This document shows, piece by piece, positions 1-11,290 of a stretch of 64,000 nt of DNA. Both the position numbers and the translations under genes were made by a program. How positions within the stretch are numbered: position 1 is the first letter of the stretch; each line of letters opens with the position of its first letter. The notes beneath the pieces are model-generated. The model saw nothing but the letters and a program-made list of their open reading frames with translations. It did no database searches and was not told where the DNA came from. Source of the stretch: Faecalibacterium sp. I4-1-79 (GTDB lineage: Bacteria > Bacillota > Clostridia > Oscillospirales > Ruminococcaceae); NCBI RefSeq assembly GCF_023347235.1, contig NZ_CP094467.1:1798001-1862000 (forward strand), written 5' to 3'.

Positions 1-1081
<1,081 letters not shown>

Positions 1082-4000
1082 TCAGAAATCTACTTCGTCA
1101 GAAGCAGCCGGAGCCTCAGCACCGGAGTTATCATCCTCCAGCACAGAAGGATCATCGAAACCTGCATCGGCGTCCTTGATGTTATAATCGGTCAGTTCGC
1201 TCTCCTGCACCACAGTCTCGGTGCCGGCAACATCACGCATATCAAAGCCAGTCTCTTCATCGTCGAAGTTCTGGCGCATGTCGATCTCGTTGCCGTCCTT
1301 GTCCTGCACGATCACGTCCAGACCCAGAGACTGCAGTTCCTTCAACATAACGCGGAAGGACTCGGGGATGCCGGGCTGCGGGATGGGCTCGCCCTTGACG
1401 ATGGCCTCGTAGGTCTTGACACGGCCCTCCACGTCGTCAGACTTGACAGTCAGGATCTCCTGCAGGGTGTAAGCGGCACCGTAAGCCTCCAGTGCCCAGA
1501 CCTCCATCTCGCCGAAGCGCTGACCGCCGAACTGAGCCTTGCCGCCCAGAGGCTGCTGGGTAACCAGAGAGTAGGGGCCGGTGGAGCGGGCGTGGATCTT
1601 ATCATCAACCAGGTGATGCAGCTTGAGGTAGTACATATAACCAACGGTAACGCGGTTATCGAACTTTTCACCGGTACGGCCATCGTAAACGGTGGTCTTG
1701 CCGTCACGATCCAGCTCGATCTTGGAGAAGTCAATGATGTGACCCTTCTCGCCCATGATCTTGGGGAGCTTGGTGGGATATGCGGGAGCATTCTCGCCGT
1801 GCCACATCTCGCGGGCGGTATCAAAGGTATCGCCGATGTCGTTCTCACGAGCAGAGTCAAAGACGGGGGTCATGACCTTGATGCCGCAGGCCTTGGCAGC
1901 GTAGCCGAGGTTGACTTCCAGCACCTGACCGATGTTCATACGGGAAGGCACGCCCAGCGGGTTCAGCACGATGTCCAGCGGAGTGCCGTCGGGCAGGTAG
2001 GGCATATCCTCCTGCGGCAGGATGCGGGAAACGACACCCTTGTTGCCGTGACGGCCTGCCATCTTATCGCCGACGCTGATCTTACGCTTCTGGGCGATAT
2101 AGCAGCGGACGACCTCGCGCACACCGGGCTGCAGCTCATCGCTGTTCTCCGGGGTAAAGACCTTGACATCCACAATGATGCCGTATGCGCCGTGGGGCAC
2201 ACGCAGAGAGGTGTCGCGCACCTCGCGGGCCTTCTCGCCGAAGATGGCGCGCAGCAGGCGCTCCTCAGCGGTCAGCTCGGTCTCGCCCTTCGGGGTGACC
2301 TTACCAACCAGAATGTCGCCGCTCTTGACCTCGGCACCGATGCGGATGATGCCGCGCTCGTCCAGATCCTTCAGGGCATCCTCAGAAACGTTGGGGATGT
2401 CGCGGGTGATCTCCTCGGGTCCCAGCTTGGTATCGCGGCTCTCGGTCTCGTACTCCTCGATGTGGATGGAGGTGTACACGTCCTCACGCACGATCTTCTC
2501 GTTCAGCAGAACGGCGTCCTCGTAGTTGTAGCCCTCCCAGGTCATGAAGCCGATCAGGGCGTTCTTACCCAGAGAGATCTCACCGTTGCGCATTGCGGGG
2601 CCATCGGCCAGCACCTGACCGGCGGTGACGGTCTCGCCCACTTCCACGATGGGGCGCTGGTTGATACAGGTGCCTGCGTTGGAGCGGGCAAACTTGATCA
2701 GGGAGTAATCCTCCAGAGCACCCTGCTCGTTGCGCACGACAATGTGGTCAGCATCGACCTTCTCCACAATGCCGTTGCTCTTGGCCAGCACAGCGGTGCC
2801 GGAGTCGGTAGCAGCCTTGTACTCCATACCGGTAGCAACGATGGGCTGCTGGGTGACCATCAGAGGCACTGCCTGACGCTGCATGTTAGAACCCATCAGA
2901 GCACGGTTACAGTCGTCGTTCTCCAGGAAGGGAATGCAGGCGGTAGCAACAGAAACCATCATACGCGGAGAAACGTCCATGTAATCGACCTTCTCTGCGT
3001 CGATTTCCAAGATCTCGTCGCGGCGGCGGGCAGACACACGGGGACGGATGAAGTGCTTGCCTTCGTCCAGCGGCTCGTTGGCCTGTGCCACAACGTACTC
3101 GTCCTCCACATCGGCGGTCATATACTCCACCTCGTCGGTGACGACCTGCTCGATGAGGTTGTTGTTCTCGTCGTAGATCTTCTTGACCTTGCGGTAGGGA
3201 GCCTCCACGAAGCCGTACTCGTTGATCTTGGCGTAGGATGCCAGATAGGAGATCAGACCGATGTTGGGGCCTTCAGGGGTCTCGATGGGGCACATACGGC
3301 CATAGTGGCTGTAATGAACGTCGCGGACTTCGAAGCCTGCGCGGTCACGGCTCAGACCGCCGGGGCCCAGAGCAGACAGACGGCGCTTGTGGGTCAGCTC
3401 CGCCAGAGGGTTGTTCTGATCCATGAACTGAGACAGCGGAGAGGAGCCGAAGAACTCCTTGATAGCTGCCACCACAGGACGGATGTTGATCAGTGCCTGC
3501 GGAGTGATAACGCTCTGATCCTGGCTCTGCAGGGTCATGCGCTCACGGATGACACGCTCCATACGGGAGAAGCCGATGCGGAACTGGTTCTGCAGCAGCT
3601 CGCCCACGCTGCGGATACGGCGGTTGCCCAGATGGTCGATATCATCGGTGGTGCCGATGCCGTAGCCCAGATCGTTCAGATAGTTGATGGAAGACAGGAT
3701 GTCGTCGATGGTGACGGTACGGCCGATGAGCAGGTCGTGATCCTTCTTCAGGCTCTCCATGACCTCCTCAGCGCTGGAAGCGTTATCAAGGATCTTGCGC
3801 AGCTCCTTGAGGTTGCAGCGCTCGTTGATGCCGCACTCCTTGACATCCACACCCTTGAATGCGGGGTAGTAGTTGTCGATGATGGCCTGTGCGTCCACGC
3901 AGCCGTTGGTGATGACCTTGACCTTGTGGGGCTTATCCTTCATGGGATCATCGATCTTCAGCACCACCAGATCCACGCCGGCGGCATCGATCTGCTCAGC

Positions 4001-4945
4001 CAGCTTGCGGTCGATCTTCTTGTCAGCCTCGACGAGGATCTCGCCGGTGAAGGGATCCACCACGTTCTCTGCAGCCACATAGTTCATGATGCGGCGTGCC
4101 AGAGACAGCTTCTTGTTCATCTTGTAGCGACCGAAACGGGACAGGTCGTACCGGCGCGGATCGAAGAACAGCATATCGATCTGGCTGGTAGCGGACTCCA
4201 CCGTGGGAGGCTCGCCGGGGCGCAGCTTGCGGTAAACTTCCAGCAGACCTTCCTCACGGTTCTTGGTGGTATCCTTTTCCAGCGTAGCCAGAATGCGCTC
4301 GTCCTCGCCGAAGTAGTTCAGGATATCCTCGTTGGTGGACAGACCCAGCGCACGGCACAGCACCGTGACGGGCAGCTTACGGTTCTTGTCGATACGGACA
4401 TAGAACACGTTGGCGGCATCGGTCTCGTACTCCAGCCATGCACCGCGGTTGGGGTTCATGGTGGCGCTATACAGGTCGTTGCCGACTTTATCCTTAGCAT
4501 GGCCGTAGAACACACCGGGAGAGCGGACCAGCTGGCTGACGATCGCACGCTCAGCACCGTTGATGACAAAGGTGCCTGCGTCGGTCATCAGGGGGAAGTC
4601 GCCCATGAAGATCTCCTGATCCTTCACCTCGCCGGTCTCCTTGTTCAGCAGACGGGCGGTGACGCGCAGGGGGGCTGCATAGGTAACGTCGCGTTCCTTG
4701 CACTCCTTGATGCTGTACTTCGGCTCCTTATCCAGCCGGAAGTCCACAAAGCTCAGTGCCAGATTGCCGGTGTAGTCCTCAATGGTGCCGATATCGTGAA
4801 AGACCTCCTTCAGGCCTTCATCCAGAAACCACTGATACGAGTTCTTCTGCACCTCGATCAGGTTCGGCATACTGATGACTTCGTCGATGTGGGAGAAGCT
4901 CATGCGCTCGGTTTTGCCGAGCTTAACGGGCTTGACTTTCATCAT
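1082..4945 (-). CDS. rpoB: RNA polymerase beta subunit
   Basis: Encodes the 1,287-residue beta subunit of RNA polymerase. I chose the ATG at 4945 ([11 protein letters not shown]) because AAGGAG lies 11 bp upstream; a GTG at 4957 sits inside that ribosome site and is less likely. Diagnostic stretches include [11 protein letters not shown] near the N-terminus, the rifampicin-binding region ([25 protein letters not shown], split here: [17 protein letters not shown] then [13 protein letters not shown]), the GRHGNKG active-site motif and the C-terminal [19 protein letters not shown]. The rifampicin pocket residues D, H, R and S in this stretch look wild type. An acidic tail of about 60 residues follows the conserved end. 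The gene is not preceded by rplJ/rplL in this window; it starts from its own strong promoter at 5141-5169. Confidence 0.98.
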   Translation of the reverse strand: MMKVKPVKLGKTERMSFSHIDEVISMPNLIEVQKNSYQWFLDEGLKEVFHDIGTIEDYTGNLALSFVDFRLDKEPKYSIKECKERDVTYAAPLRVTARLLNKETGEVKDQEIFMGDFPLMTDAGTFVINGAERAIVSQLVRSPGVFYGHAKDKVGNDLYSATMNPNRGAWLEYETDAANVFYVRIDKNRKLPVTVLCRALGLSTNEDILNYFGEDERILATLEKDTTKNREEGLLEVYRKLRPGEPPTVESATSQIDMLFFDPRRYDLSRFGRYKMNKKLSLARRIMNYVAAENVVDPFTGEILVEADKKIDRKLAEQIDAAGVDLVVLKIDDPMKDKPHKVKVITNGCVDAQAIIDNYYPAFKGVDVKECGINERCNLKELRKILDNASSAEEVMESLKKDHDLLIGRTVTIDDILSSINYLNDLGYGIGTTDDIDHLGNRRIRSVGELLQNQFRIGFSRMERVIRERMTLQSQDQSVITPQALINIRPVVAAIKEFFGSSPLSQFMDQNNPLAELTHKRRLSALGPGGLSRDRAGFEVRDVHYSHYGRMCPIETPEGPNIGLISYLASYAKINEYGFVEAPYRKVKKIYDENNNLIEQVVTDEVEYMTADVEDEYVVAQANEPLDEGKHFIRPRVSARRRDEILEIDAEKVDYMDVSPRMMVSVATACIPFLENDDCNRALMGSNMQRQAVPLMVTQQPIVATGMEYKAATDSGTAVLAKSNGIVEKVDADHIVVRNEQGALEDYSLIKFARSNAGTCINQRPIVEVGETVTAGQVLADGPAMRNGEISLGKNALIGFMTWEGYNYEDAVLLNEKIVREDVYTSIHIEEYETESRDTKLGPEEITRDIPNVSEDALKDLDERGIIRIGAEVKSGDILVGKVTPKGETELTAEERLLRAIFGEKAREVRDTSLRVPHGAYGIIVDVKVFTPENSDELQPGVREVVRCYIAQKRKISVGDKMAGRHGNKGVVSRILPQEDMPYLPDGTPLDIVLNPLGVPSRMNIGQVLEVNLGYAAKACGIKVMTPVFDSARENDIGDTFDTAREMWHGENAPAYPTKLPKIMGEKGHIIDFSKIELDRDGKTTVYDGRTGEKFDNRVTVGYMYYLKLHHLVDDKIHARSTGPYSLVTQQPLGGKAQFGGQRFGEMEVWALEAYGAAYTLQEILTVKSDDVEGRVKTYEAIVKGEPIPQPGIPESFRVMLKELQSLGLDVIVQDKDGNEIDMRQNFDDEETGFDMRDVAGTETVVQESELTDYNIKDADAGFDDPSVLEDDNSGAEAPAASDEVDF

Positions 4946-5140
4946 AAAATCAACCACTCCTTACTTTTATATTCTACGGGATGTCGTATACACGGGTCAA
5001 ATTTGAGCAGACACACATAATTCGACCCGCGTCCTGCGGAACGTTCCGGCGTTTTGCACAAACTTTTCGGGGCATCCCCTCAAGCGGCAGCCATCGCTGT
5101 TCCCTTTTTGGCGCACTAGTCCATTATGTGATACTAACGC

Positions 5141-5169
5141 AGTATACACCCAAAAACCCCTGTTGTCAA
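5141..5169 (-). promoter_or_regulatory. Strong sigma-A promoter of rpoBC
   Basis: On the minus strand TTGACA (5169-5164), a 17-bp spacer and TATACT (5146-5141) match the housekeeping consensus closely. The start point would be near 5134, leaving an untranslated leader of about 190 nt before rpoB. I see no recognisable L10(L12) binding leader in it. Confidence 0.85.
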
Positions 5170-5360
5170 GCCATTTTTCAGTTTTTTGCCGAAATAAATT
5201 TAATTTTCGTTTTGTTTTCGCACGCCCGGCAGCGTGTATCCGTTCATCTTCCAAGTACTTGATTTTTTTATTTTGCACGTTCCTGTTCATAAACTCCTTG
5301 TGCAATTTGTCTATCTTTACCCTTGTGCCCGGAAGTGTGACTTTTGCACTTTCCTACTGC

Positions 5361-5399
5361 AAAAAGAGACCGCCGCACAAAATGCCGTGCGGCAGTCTC
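5361..5399 (-). terminator. Terminator of the dnaG-rpoD operon
   Basis: Stem GAGAC.GCCGCAC / GTGCGGC.GTCTC with an 8-nt loop, followed on the minus strand by TTTTT. It closes the rpoD transcript 20 bp after the stop codon and separates it from the rpoB promoter. Confidence 0.85.
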
Positions 5400-5418
5400 G
5401 TCCTATCATATAGAATGC

Positions 5419-6501
5419 TCATTCGTCCAGATAATCCCGCAGCAGCTTTGCGCGGCTGGGGTGGCGCAGCTTGCGCAGCGCCTTTGCTTCGATCTGGCGC
5501 ACCCGCTCCCGGGTCACGTTGAACTCCTTGCCCAGTTCTTCCAGCGTGCGGGCACGGCCATCCTCCAGACCAAAGCGCAGGGTGATGACCCGCTCCTCCC
5601 TGGGGGTCAGGCTTTTGAGGACGTGCAGCAGCTCCCGCCGCAGCAGCTGACGCCCGGCTTCGTCTACCGGGACACCGGCATCCTCGTCCTGAATAAAGTC
5701 CTCCAGATGAGCGTCCTCTTCCTCCCCCACCGGCGTTTCCAGACTGATGGGCTCCTGCGACAGTTGCAGCAGCTCCCGCACCTTGTCCGGTTCCATATCC
5801 AGTGCGGCGGCGATCTCCTCCACGGTTGGTTCCCGCCCGTTTTTGTGCAACAGGTCACCCGCCGTTTTCTTGACCCGGTTGATGCTCTCTACCAGATGCA
5901 CCGGGATACGGATGGTGCGCCCCTGATCCGCAATGGCGCGGGTGATGGACTGGCGGATCCACCACGTTGCGTAGGTGGAGAATTTGAACCCCCGCTCCGG
6001 CTCAAACTTTTCCGCCGCCTTCATCAGGCCGAGGTTGCCCTCTTGAATCAAGTCCAAAAAAGGCAGTCCACGCCCGGCGTAGCGCTTGGCGACCGATACC
6101 ACCAGCCGCAGGTTTGCCTCGCTCAAAGCGCGGCGGGCATCTGCATCCCCTGCCCGGGCGGCCTTTGCCAGCGCCATCTCCTGCCCAGCGGTCAGCAGCG
6201 GCACCCGGCCGATCTCCTTTAAATAGGTCTTGACCGGATCATCCAGCGCCACACCCTCCGAGGAAAGCTCATTTTCCAGCCTGCCGATCTGGGCATCATC
6301 CAGCACAGGCAGCTCGGCAGGCTCCCCCTCTGCCAGATGGACGCCCCGCTGCTCCAGCGCCGCGTAAAGCTCGTCCAGCTGTGCAACATCGAAATCCGCT
6401 TCCTCCATGGCGCGGCTGATCTGCTCCGGGGTCAGGGTGTGACGGCGAGCCTTTGCGGCAAGGCTGCGGGCAAGTTCTTCCGTTTGCGACAATTTCTGCA
6501 T
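5419..6501 (-). CDS. rpoD: Primary sigma factor RpoD/SigA
   Basis: A 360-residue sigma-70 protein, the Firmicute SigA size without the large non-conserved insertion of enterobacterial RpoD. An N-terminal segment with region 1.1 character (residues 1-60) precedes region 1.2 ([16 protein letters not shown]), region 2 ([16 protein letters not shown], then [15 protein letters not shown] and [13 protein letters not shown] for -10 recognition and melting), region 3 and region 4 with the terminal helix-turn-helix ([20 protein letters not shown]). An AAAAGGAG ribosome site precedes the ATG at 6501. It follows dnaG by 48 bp, the classic dnaG-rpoD macromolecular synthesis order. Promoters found across this window (TTGaca-N17-TAtaaT) are those this protein should read. 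Confidence 0.97.
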   Translation of the reverse strand: MQKLSQTEELARSLAAKARRHTLTPEQISRAMEEADFDVAQLDELYAALEQRGVHLAEGEPAELPVLDDAQIGRLENELSSEGVALDDPVKTYLKEIGRVPLLTAGQEMALAKAARAGDADARRALSEANLRLVVSVAKRYAGRGLPFLDLIQEGNLGLMKAAEKFEPERGFKFSTYATWWIRQSITRAIADQGRTIRIPVHLVESINRVKKTAGDLLHKNGREPTVEEIAAALDMEPDKVRELLQLSQEPISLETPVGEEEDAHLEDFIQDEDAGVPVDEAGRQLLRRELLHVLKSLTPREERVITLRFGLEDGRARTLEELGKEFNVTRERVRQIEAKALRKLRHPSRAKLLRDYLDE

Positions 6502-6549
6502 GATTCCTGCTCCTTTTCTCTCCAGCTCCAGCCGGAGGGAAAACAGGGA

Positions 6550-8325
6550 TCAGTCTTGTTCGGGCAGCGCCCCCTGCTTTTTTTCGCGCATCGACTGAAG
6601 ATACTGTGTGATCTCATCGCCGGACATTGCAGCAGCTTTGCTTGCGACCGGCATTCCCCGGGCGATCCTGTCCAGATACAGATGGATATCCTCCGGGGTG
6701 CAGTTCACATCGCTGTATTGTGCCGCAAGTCGGCTCAGTTCATTCAATGCTTCTTCGCTTGCAAATGCCCGCAGTGCCGTCAGGCTGAGCTCCACGCCCT
6801 CCCGGCTGCAATTGAGCATTGCTTCGTATAATTCCTTCTGCTGCGGCTGGATGAATTGCTCCGCCGTTAGCTGCTGTTTGGCCAGTTCCAGATAGCGCGG
6901 CTCCCGCAGGATGGCTGCCAGCAGCCGCTGCTGGGCACTGGCGATGCCCAGCGCCTGACTGCCGCCTGCGCTGTATGGTACCTTGATCTGATCCATCTCA
7001 CCGGAGTGCAGGCGCTCGCGGTTTTTCTCCCGGCGGTACTTGCCGCCCGCCCGCTTTGCTGCGGTGCCCAGCTGCGCCAGAATAGCGGTTTTGGAGATGT
7101 TGGTCTCCTCTGCCAGCCGCCCGGCGTACACCTCCTGCTCGGTGGGGTTGGAGCGCTCTGCCAGCATTTCCACAGCATCCTTTATATATTGCAGACGCTG
7201 TGCGTCCTGTGAGAGATCATACTGATCCCGCAGGCGCTTGAGCCGGAAGTCCAGCGCATTGCCCACCCCATCCAGAAGTGCCTGAAAACGCTCCGGGCCG
7301 TATTTTTTGATGTATTCGTCCGGGTCCTTTGCACCGGGGATCTGCAAAACGCCCACCTTTACCGGGCTGTTGCGGAACAGCTCCAGCGAGCGCAGGGTTG
7401 CCTTCTGACCGGCCTCATCCGAGTCATAGCTCAGAATGACCTCGTCGGCATATTCGCTGATGATGCGCACCTGCCCGGGGGTCAGCGCGGTGCCACAGGC
7501 GCAGACGGCGGTATCAATGCCCGCCTGCTGCATACTGATGACGTCCATGTAACCCTCGCACAGCACGAACCGCCGGGAGGCGCTGCGCTTGGCGATCTGC
7601 ATGGCAAACACCGTCTCGGATTTGTGGTAGACCAGCGTTTCCGGGCTGTTGACGTATTTGGGCTTGGAGTCGTCCATCACGCGCCCACCAAAGGCTATGA
7701 TATTGCCGCGCAGATCAAAGATGGGCGTCATGACACGCTTCCAGAACAGGCAGTAGATGCGGCCGGACTGGCTACGCTTGAACAGACCGCTGGCGTCCAA
7801 CTCCTGCTGGTTGTAGCCCTTATCCCGCAGGTACTGGTACAGTGCCTGCCCGTCGTTGGGGGCATAGCCCAGCCCGAACCGGACGATGGTCTTATCGTCC
7901 AGCCCGCGCCGCCGCCAGTAGGCGCGCGCCTGCCGTGCCTCCTCCACGGTAGAGTTCAGGCAGGCGTGGAAAAAGCGGGCCGCCTCCTTGTTCATGGAAA
8001 GCACCCGACTGCGCAGACGGCCGGTCTTGTCGTCCTCCTGCGGCTCTGGCATACCGGCGCGGGAAGCCAGCATCTTGATGGCTTCGCCGCTGCTGATGTT
8101 GTTGATCTTTTTGACAAAGCTGATGGCATCTCCGGCTGCCTGACAGCCGAAGCAGTAAAAGCTTTGGGTGTCAGGGTACACATAGAAGGACGGCGTTTTT
8201 TCGCTGTGAAAGGGGCACAGACCGCCGTACAGACGTCCCTTGCGCTTGAGCTGCACATAGCTGCCCACCAGTTCCACGATGTCGGTGCGGCGGGTAAGCT
8301 CCTCGATGTATTCGTGTGGGATCAT
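6550..8325 (-). CDS. dnaG: DNA primase
   Basis: A 591-residue DnaG primase that makes RNA primers at the replication fork. In order: the zinc-binding domain with CPFHSEKTPSF and CFGC (residues about 38-62), the RNA polymerase core with the Toprim motifs LCEGYMDVISMQQAG and ILSYDSDEAGQKA, and a C-terminal helicase-binding domain. Length is usual for Firmicutes. It lies 25 bp after dgt and 48 bp before rpoD on the same strand, so it is very likely co-transcribed with both. Confidence 0.97.
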   Translation of the reverse strand: MIPHEYIEELTRRTDIVELVGSYVQLKRKGRLYGGLCPFHSEKTPSFYVYPDTQSFYCFGCQAAGDAISFVKKINNISSGEAIKMLASRAGMPEPQEDDKTGRLRSRVLSMNKEAARFFHACLNSTVEEARQARAYWRRRGLDDKTIVRFGLGYAPNDGQALYQYLRDKGYNQQELDASGLFKRSQSGRIYCLFWKRVMTPIFDLRGNIIAFGGRVMDDSKPKYVNSPETLVYHKSETVFAMQIAKRSASRRFVLCEGYMDVISMQQAGIDTAVCACGTALTPGQVRIISEYADEVILSYDSDEAGQKATLRSLELFRNSPVKVGVLQIPGAKDPDEYIKKYGPERFQALLDGVGNALDFRLKRLRDQYDLSQDAQRLQYIKDAVEMLAERSNPTEQEVYAGRLAEETNISKTAILAQLGTAAKRAGGKYRREKNRERLHSGEMDQIKVPYSAGGSQALGIASAQQRLLAAILREPRYLELAKQQLTAEQFIQPQQKELYEAMLNCSREGVELSLTALRAFASEEALNELSRLAAQYSDVNCTPEDIHLYLDRIARGMPVASKAAAMSGDEITQYLQSMREKKQGALPEQD

Positions 8326-8350
8326 GTTGATTTAAACGACCTCTCCAGTT

Positions 8351-9349
8351 TTAAAGGACGTGCCATTTTTGGGGCACGAACAGTTCTTCAAAGGTGCGGA
8401 TGGCAAACTCATCGCTCATACCGCTGATGTAGTCAGTGACGGCGCGCTCCCGCCCCTCCTGATAGGCCAGCTGCACATAAAAGTTGGACATCCGGTCCAC
8501 ATGGGTCAGGTAGTACTCGTACAGCTCCGCGATAAGCTTGTCTACTTTCTGCTCCTCGCGCTTGGCATTTTTGTCCACATACACGGTGGCGTACATGAAA
8601 TCCCGCAGGGCGAGAAACGCCTCGTATTCCTCCGTGCCCATGCGGACATCCCCCTCGCTGTGGGTGAGGATGCTGTTGATCATGGTGGTGATACGGGCGG
8701 ATTTGGTCTGTCCCAGCACCGCTGTGCAGTCCTTGGGCAGGGTGGCAGCGTCCAGCACACCGGCGCGCACGGCGTCCTCAATATCGTGGTTGACAAAGGC
8801 GATCTGATCTGCCAAGCGCACGATGCGCCCTTCCGGGGTAGCTGCCCATGTGCCCTTGGTGTGGGTGACGATGCCGTTGCGCACCTCCCATGTCAGGTTA
8901 AGCCCCTCGCCGTCCTTTTCCAGTCGATCCACTACACGCAGGCTCTGCATATAATGGTGGAAGCCGTCCGGGCAAAGATCGTTCAGCGCTTTTTCGCCTG
9001 CGTGACCAAAGGGAGTATGTCCCAGATCATGCGCAAGGCTGATGGCCTCGGTCAGATCCTCGTTCAGGCGCAGGCCCCGGGCGATGGTGCGGGCGATCTG
9101 CGAGACCTCCAGTGTATGGGTCAGCCGGGTGCGGTACAGGTCGCCCTCCGGCGAGAGGAACACCTGCGTTTTCTGCTTGAGACGCCGGAAGGCCTTGCAG
9201 TGCAGCACCCGGTCGCGGTCCCGCTGAAACACCGGGCGCAGCGGATCCTGCGGCTCCGGCACGACTCTGCCGCGGCTTGCATCGCTGAAGGTCACCCACG
9301 GTGCAAAGGTGAGGTGCTCGATCTCTTCGGTTCTCCGGCGCACATCCAT
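8351..9349 (-). CDS. dgt: Deoxyguanosinetriphosphate triphosphohydrolase-like protein
   Basis: A 332-residue HD-superfamily dNTP triphosphohydrolase that splits dNTPs into deoxynucleoside and triphosphate, thereby trimming dNTP pools. I start it at the ATG at 9349 (MDVRRRTEEIEH) because AAGGAGGATC lies directly upstream; the frame stays open further but without a ribosome site. The metal-binding HD signature is clear: RLTHTLEVSQIARTIARGL followed by SLAHDLGHTPFGHAGE, and later VRLADQIAFVNHDIEDA. It belongs to the shorter dGTPase-like subfamily. It is placed directly before dnaG, which fits a replication-linked operon. Confidence 0.93.
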   Translation of the reverse strand: MDVRRRTEEIEHLTFAPWVTFSDASRGRVVPEPQDPLRPVFQRDRDRVLHCKAFRRLKQKTQVFLSPEGDLYRTRLTHTLEVSQIARTIARGLRLNEDLTEAISLAHDLGHTPFGHAGEKALNDLCPDGFHHYMQSLRVVDRLEKDGEGLNLTWEVRNGIVTHTKGTWAATPEGRIVRLADQIAFVNHDIEDAVRAGVLDAATLPKDCTAVLGQTKSARITTMINSILTHSEGDVRMGTEEYEAFLALRDFMYATVYVDKNAKREEQKVDKLIAELYEYYLTHVDRMSNFYVQLAYQEGRERAVTDYISGMSDEFAIRTFEELFVPQKWHVL

Positions 9350-9492
9350 ACAGATCCTCCTTTTATTTTTCGGGCTTCTCCCCCTCCCCTCTGCACGCAG
9401 CCGATCCCAATTGCTGCGCTGCAGCAATTGTAGCACATCGGCAGTGTCGAAGGGGGAAGTTCGGTGTCGGTTTGCAAAAAGGACTTTGTTTT

Positions 9493-10113
9493 TTAAAATG
9501 GTGCGTAGAACGGGTCAGACACCGTTACCTGAGCGCCGCCCCGGGTCAGTTCTCGCAGCTGCTCCAGCAACGGCGCTTCGGTGTGCTCCGGCATCTGCCA
9601 GCGCAGGGTGACACGGTCTGCAAACTCCGGCGGTGCCTGTTTTGCCCCGGCGGCGTCAATGAGCAGAGATGCACGCTCGTAGAGGGCGTAGTCCACGGTG
9701 ACCTGCAGCTCCACCACGCTGCGCACCGTGACCACCTCGGCGTTTTCCAGCGCACGGGCAGTGGCGGTAGTGTAAGCGCGCACCAAGCCGCCGGTGCCCA
9801 GCAGCACCCCGCCAAAGTAGCGGGTGACCACCACGATCAGGTCTGTCAGGCCGCTGTGCTGCAACACTTCCAGTGCGGGCGTACCGGCGGTCTTTGCCGG
9901 CTCGCCGTCATCGGAATAGCGCTCGCGGTTGCCCGCCCGCAGGCGGTAGGCGTAAACATTGTGCCGCGCGGTGCGGTTGGCTGCCCGCACCTGCTCCAGA
10001 AAGGCCACAGCGGCTTCCTCACTGTCAGCAAAGGAAAGCTGTGCGATAAAGCGGCTCTTTTTCTCTTCGTATTCGCCGGTGGCCGTGCCCCGGACGGTGC
10101 GGTAATCCTCCAC
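9493..10113 (-). CDS. YigZ/IMPACT family protein
   Basis: A 206-residue protein with the IMPACT fold (UPF0029), whose molecular role is not settled; eukaryotic IMPACT acts on the translation-stress kinase pathway. I start it at GTG 10113 because AGGAGG lies 7 bp upstream; the longer open frame has no ribosome site. Conserved family stretches are KSRFIAQLSFADSEEAA, RHNVYAYRLR, RYSDDGEPAKTAGTPALEVL and VVVTRYFGGVLLGTGGLVRAY. A C-terminal ferredoxin-like DUF1949 domain follows. It may be transcribed with dgt, 143 bp downstream. Confidence 0.9.
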   Translation of the reverse strand: MEDYRTVRGTATGEYEEKKSRFIAQLSFADSEEAAVAFLEQVRAANRTARHNVYAYRLRAGNRERYSDDGEPAKTAGTPALEVLQHSGLTDLIVVVTRYFGGVLLGTGGLVRAYTTATARALENAEVVTVRSVVELQVTVDYALYERASLLIDAAGAKQAPPEFADRVTLRWQMPEHTEAPLLEQLRELTRGGAQVTVSDPFYAPF

Positions 10114-10167
10114 GTTAGATCCTCCTGATAATAACTCAGAATAAGTATAACACAAACAGGCGCAAAT

Positions 10168-10206
10168 AAAAAGACTGACGAAGCCTTGCGGCCCCGCCAG
10201 TCTTTT
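10168..10206 (-). terminator. Terminator of the CAP-domain gene
   Basis: On the minus strand AAAGACTG..GGGGC loops to GCTTCG.CAGTCTTT and runs into TTTTTATTT. It sits 20 bp after the stop of the CAP-domain gene. Confidence 0.8.
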
Positions 10207-10225
10207 ATAAGAAGAAAGCAGTTGA

Positions 10226-11164
10226 TCACTTGGTAAAGATCTGGATCCACTGATGACCCCAAGTGCTGTTGCTGTTATAGTAGTAGCCAACACTCATCTT
10301 GCGAGCCTCAGGGTTCAGGATGTTAGCGCGATGGCCTTCGGAGTTCATCCATGCGTTGACGACCTCTTCAGGAGAGACGCTGCCCCATGCGGCATTCTCG
10401 CCGGTGGGGGTATCGGTGACACCGTAGTCCTTCAGGACGGTAAAGCACTTGGAGCCATCAGGACGGACGTGGGAGTTCACAACGGCGATCTCCTCGGCGC
10501 GGGTCTGTGCAGCGGCGGTCAGGTCGTCATCGCCCATTTCCAGAGCAGTCAGACCGTACTTTGCGCGCTGAGCATTGACCAGATCCAAAACTTCCTGACG
10601 GTAATTTTCAGTGTGGGAATTTTCGGGGTAAGAGAAGATCAGCACCCAGTAGTTATTGTAGACGCCGCCTTCGTAGTGGCCAACGCTCACAGTAGTAGCA
10701 TCGGCGTTCAGGATACGCTCGCGGGTAAAATCGGTAGCCATCCACTGATCCATTGCGGCATCGGGGGTGGAGCAGCCGGCCATGTAGTTCTCGCCGATGG
10801 AAACATCGCTGATGCCGTTCTCTGCCAGAACGGTGAAATCGCGCTGACCGTTGGGACGAACGTAGGAGTAAGAAACTGCCAGCTCCTCGGCACGCTCCAT
10901 TGCAGCAGCGTTGTGGCTGCTGTCGCCCAGAGCAACGGGAGCCAGACCGGCCTGTGCGCGCTCGTTATTGACCAGAGTCAGGAAGCTGCGCTGGTAGGCG
11001 TCTTCCTCAAAGTAAGAGTTTTCTTCTTCCACAGATGCGGTAGCAGGAACGGCAGCCTGTGCGGCGTTTGCGGTGACGGGCTTGAAGCCTGCAAAGCCAA
11101 AAACCACAGCCAGCGTCATTGCAGCTGCTGCGATATTCTTTACGGTACTCATTGCACGCTTCAT
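10226..11164 (-). CDS. Secreted protein with two CAP/SCP domains
   Basis: A 312-residue exported protein. The ATG at 11164 (MKRAMSTVKNIAAAAMTL) has GGAGG 7 bp upstream and begins a signal peptide: basic start, hydrophobic stretch AAAAMTLAVVFGFAGF and a plausible cleavage site near TANAAQA. Two CAP domains follow (about residues 60-180 and 190-312), each with LVNxxRAxxGL, RAEELA, GEN and, in the second, GHRANILNPEARKMSVGYY. The second copy is the better conserved; the first has TDFTRERILNADA in place of the S-GHR-IL motif. CAP proteins in bacteria are extracellular and mostly uncharacterised. No anchor or LysM domain is visible, so it is probably released or bound loosely to the wall. Its promoter and a perfect palindrome lie upstream. 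Confidence 0.9.
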   Translation of the reverse strand: MKRAMSTVKNIAAAAMTLAVVFGFAGFKPVTANAAQAAVPATASVEEENSYFEEDAYQRSFLTLVNNERAQAGLAPVALGDSSHNAAAMERAEELAVSYSYVRPNGQRDFTVLAENGISDVSIGENYMAGCSTPDAAMDQWMATDFTRERILNADATTVSVGHYEGGVYNNYWVLIFSYPENSHTENYRQEVLDLVNAQRAKYGLTALEMGDDDLTAAAQTRAEEIAVVNSHVRPDGSKCFTVLKDYGVTDTPTGENAAWGSVSPEEVVNAWMNSEGHRANILNPEARKMSVGYYYNSNSTWGHQWIQIFTK

Positions 11165-11247
11165 AAGATTGCCTCCGGTCTGTTGCCTTATGCAGTGTGA
11201 TGTTGGATGCTGCAACTCATTTGCAACTCTGTCGTATCACATCCGCA

Positions 11248-11290
11248 ACTCTTGTGTCACAAGAGTATCACAAAACCATACAGACGTCAA
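11248..11290 (-). promoter_or_regulatory. Promoter of the CAP gene with overlapping palindromic operator
   Basis: Minus strand: TTGACG (11290-11285), 17-bp spacer, TACTCT (11267-11262). A perfect 9-bp inverted repeat, ACTCTTGTG T CACAAGAGT (11248-11266), overlaps the -10 box and start point, the place where a repressor would act. The 5' leader also carries the heptamer GCAACTC three times (about 11211, 11223, 11245). Confidence 0.65.

Noticed and set aside
1592-5020. A 1,142-codon open frame on the plus strand across rpoB
   Set aside because: It mirrors rpoB on the opposite strand. Low-complexity L/V/D/H-rich translation, no ribosome site, and GC-rich third positions of rpoB explain the lack of stops.
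9350-9436. 29-residue N-terminal extension of the dGTPase-like protein
   Set aside because: The internal ATG at 9349 has an excellent ribosome site; the upstream residues are basic, low-complexity and not conserved in the family as I know it.
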